Made by a program: the position numbers and the translations under genes. The notes beneath the pieces are model-generated. The model did no database searches. It was not told the origin of the DNA and saw only the letters and a program-made list of their open reading frames with translations. 64,000 bases of DNA from Burkholderia diffusa (GTDB lineage: Bacteria > Pseudomonadota > Gammaproteobacteria > Burkholderiales > Burkholderiaceae): contig NZ_CP013363.1 in NCBI RefSeq assembly GCF_001718315.1, forward strand, positions 1,922,001-1,986,000. The letters are read 5' to 3'. Within the stretch, counting starts at the first letter, position 1. Every line of letters starts with the position of its first letter. Positions 62,930-64,000 of the stretch are shown one piece after another.

Positions 62930-63471
62930 AACGAAATGAACGGTGGATGCATCCTGTGATGCTGCACGATATCATGCGAATACCAACGATCGAAGGTGCT
63001 TACATTGCAAGCCGCGCGCAATCCCGTCGTCGGTTGCCCGCTATCGTATGGGGATTTGTTCAGCCCCAAGACGGGTCAGCGTGCGAACCCGCTACTGCTA
63101 ATGTGCAACAACTCGCGGTAAGGCGAACTTCGTGGTTCCCCTGCGCGTCTATAGTCTGTCACCAAGAACAGCCTGGCGACCCAGCCGAAATCTCGCCCCT
63201 CCTGCGTTGAATTTCTGCCGAGTCACATTTTTGGGCTTTGGGTCTCGCCGGCGCCCGAACGGGTACAACAGCCGAAGTGTTCAAGTTTGAGCACATCATG
63301 CCCCATCGGCAAACCTACACTCATATGCAGGCGACGTACGCTTGTGCGAGTCGCCAGCCGGCTGGACTCGCAACCCCTGAAAAAGGCATGGCTCGACCAT
63401 CTGGCGCTACATCACAAAAAATGTTGGCAGGCGCTGAGCATTGCCGAGAGTGCGTGCTCGAATAACTGAAT
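62930..63471. other. Intergenic region before the HEAGH gene
   Basis: 542 bases. Open frames at about 63238-63465 and 63287-63469 end just before the next gene and one could be a small cotranscribed gene, but neither has a ribosome binding site or known family. No tRNA or repeat seen. Confidence 0.3.
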
Positions 63472-63492
63472 ATGGTCGGTGTGGCGGCGAAC

Positions 63493-64000
63493 ATGATTTA
63501 TTTTACGGAAGAGCAGATAGCTGCCAGAGAGCTCCGAAACGCCGCATACCACGAAGCGGGCCACAAAATGCTCTACGAGCGCTTCGGCGGCGCTGGCGAC
63601 GCAGTCGTGTGGAAAAACGGGAGTGGTAATCCTGAGGAAAGGGCGTGGCTTGGCCAGTTCCGTCCCCGCACCTGCCCCGATGAGATGCGCAGAACGGCGT
63701 TGAACCATGGGTTTCCCGCTGCCGAGCTACCTGAGAATTGGATGGTGCTCGTCGGCATGGCAGGCCTGTTGGCCGAGGACATCCTGAGCGGCGAGACGGA
63801 TGATACGGCCGCCATGGCGGATACCCTGTTTCTCAGAATTTCCAATGGAGAGGCATCGCCCTCCGACCTCGCGCACATGGGCGTCACGGATATCGAAAAC
63901 TGCGAACTGAGCTATGAAGTGGTCGACGAAGCCGTGCGGATGCTGCGCGAGGGATGGCCGGTGGTGCAGAAAGAAGCCGAGTATTTGATAAAGGCCGCGG
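63493..64000 (+). CDS. Free-standing M41/FtsH-like HEAGH peptidase domain, truncated by window end
   Basis: 169 residues to the window edge, with no stop. HEAGH zinc-binding motif (His20, Glu21, His24) stands right at the N-terminus, then 'MAGLLAEDILSGETDD', which resembles the FtsH peptidase segment (GxxAEELIFG then an aspartate). No AAA+ domain precedes it, as it does in FtsH. An ATG at 63472 and a GTG at 63481 are in frame and could add seven or four residues. G+C is about 50%, well below the core. Possibly a small accessory or mobile-element protease; role unknown. Confidence 0.6.
   Translation, partial: MIYFTEEQIAARELRNAAYHEAGHKMLYERFGGAGDAVVWKNGSGNPEERAWLGQFRPRTCPDEMRRTALNHGFPAAELPENWMVLVGMAGLLAEDILSGETDDTAAMADTLFLRISNGEASPSDLAHMGVTDIENCELSYEVVDEAVRMLREGWPVVQKEAEYLIKAA

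Noticed and set aside
63238-63469. Two small frames just before the HEAGH gene
   Set aside because: No ribosome binding site, no known family and overlapping alternatives; described in the region entry but not called as genes.

Overview
The window is GC-rich, Gram-negative proteobacterial DNA that looks like Burkholderia, most probably the Burkholderia cepacia complex and a secondary chromosome. This rests on Burkholderia-type families (DUF2917, DUF3331, DUF4148, DUF1488), a 2,2-dialkylglycine decarboxylase that matches the known B. cepacia enzyme as I remember it, an L-fucose pathway known from B. multivorans, and many LysR/AraC regulators with small divergent targets. I see no integrase, transposase, CRISPR array, rRNA or replication origin. 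One tRNA is present.

Layout. 0-5 kb: AraC regulator, a membrane-proteolysis pair (long NfeD plus slipin), and an exported HAD phosphatase. 5-9.4 kb: M24 peptidase-like protein, an EphD-like hydrolase/SDR fusion, a predicted diiron hydrolase and a small conserved protein. 9.6-16.3 kb: small Burkholderia proteins, a purine permease, and a LysR regulator divergent from a three-gene MBL-fold cluster. 16.5-19.7 kb: a tandem array of hairpin repeats directly in front of a sigma-54 activator, then a 2Fe-2S protein and an SRPBCC protein. 19.7-21.5 kb: copper cluster (DUF2946, a CxxC micro-ORF, CopC, PCu(A)C chaperone, membrane micropeptide). 21.5-24 kb: LysE-type exporter, an LRR-protein kinase and tRNA-Leu(GAG). 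24-31 kb: LysR/azoreductase, dgdR-dgdA, SDR/AraC, AraC/DUF2000.

31.4-36.4 kb: a branched-chain amino-acid ABC transporter operon (livK-H-M-G-F) with a hairpin after livK. 38-40.6 kb: a yfiRNB-type c-di-GMP signalling operon. 41-51.6 kb: a FAD oxidoreductase, then a nine-gene operon encoding L-fucose uptake (three ABC genes), five catabolic enzymes to pyruvate and lactate, and a GntR regulator. 53.7-59.4 kb: a six-gene operon for gamma-butyrobetaine/carnitine use (hydroxylase, esterase, thioesterase, carnitine dehydrogenase, dehydrocarnitine cleavage enzyme, CaiX-like binding protein).

From about 59.5 kb to the end the character changes. Sampled lines fall to about 50% G+C, genes become sparse and mostly unrecognised, and an 18-bp perfect inverted repeat lies at the transition. 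This part looks accessory. It holds a lipocalin-like exported protein, an orphan histidine kinase and, running off the end, a free-standing HEAGH (FtsH/M41-like) peptidase domain without an AAA module.
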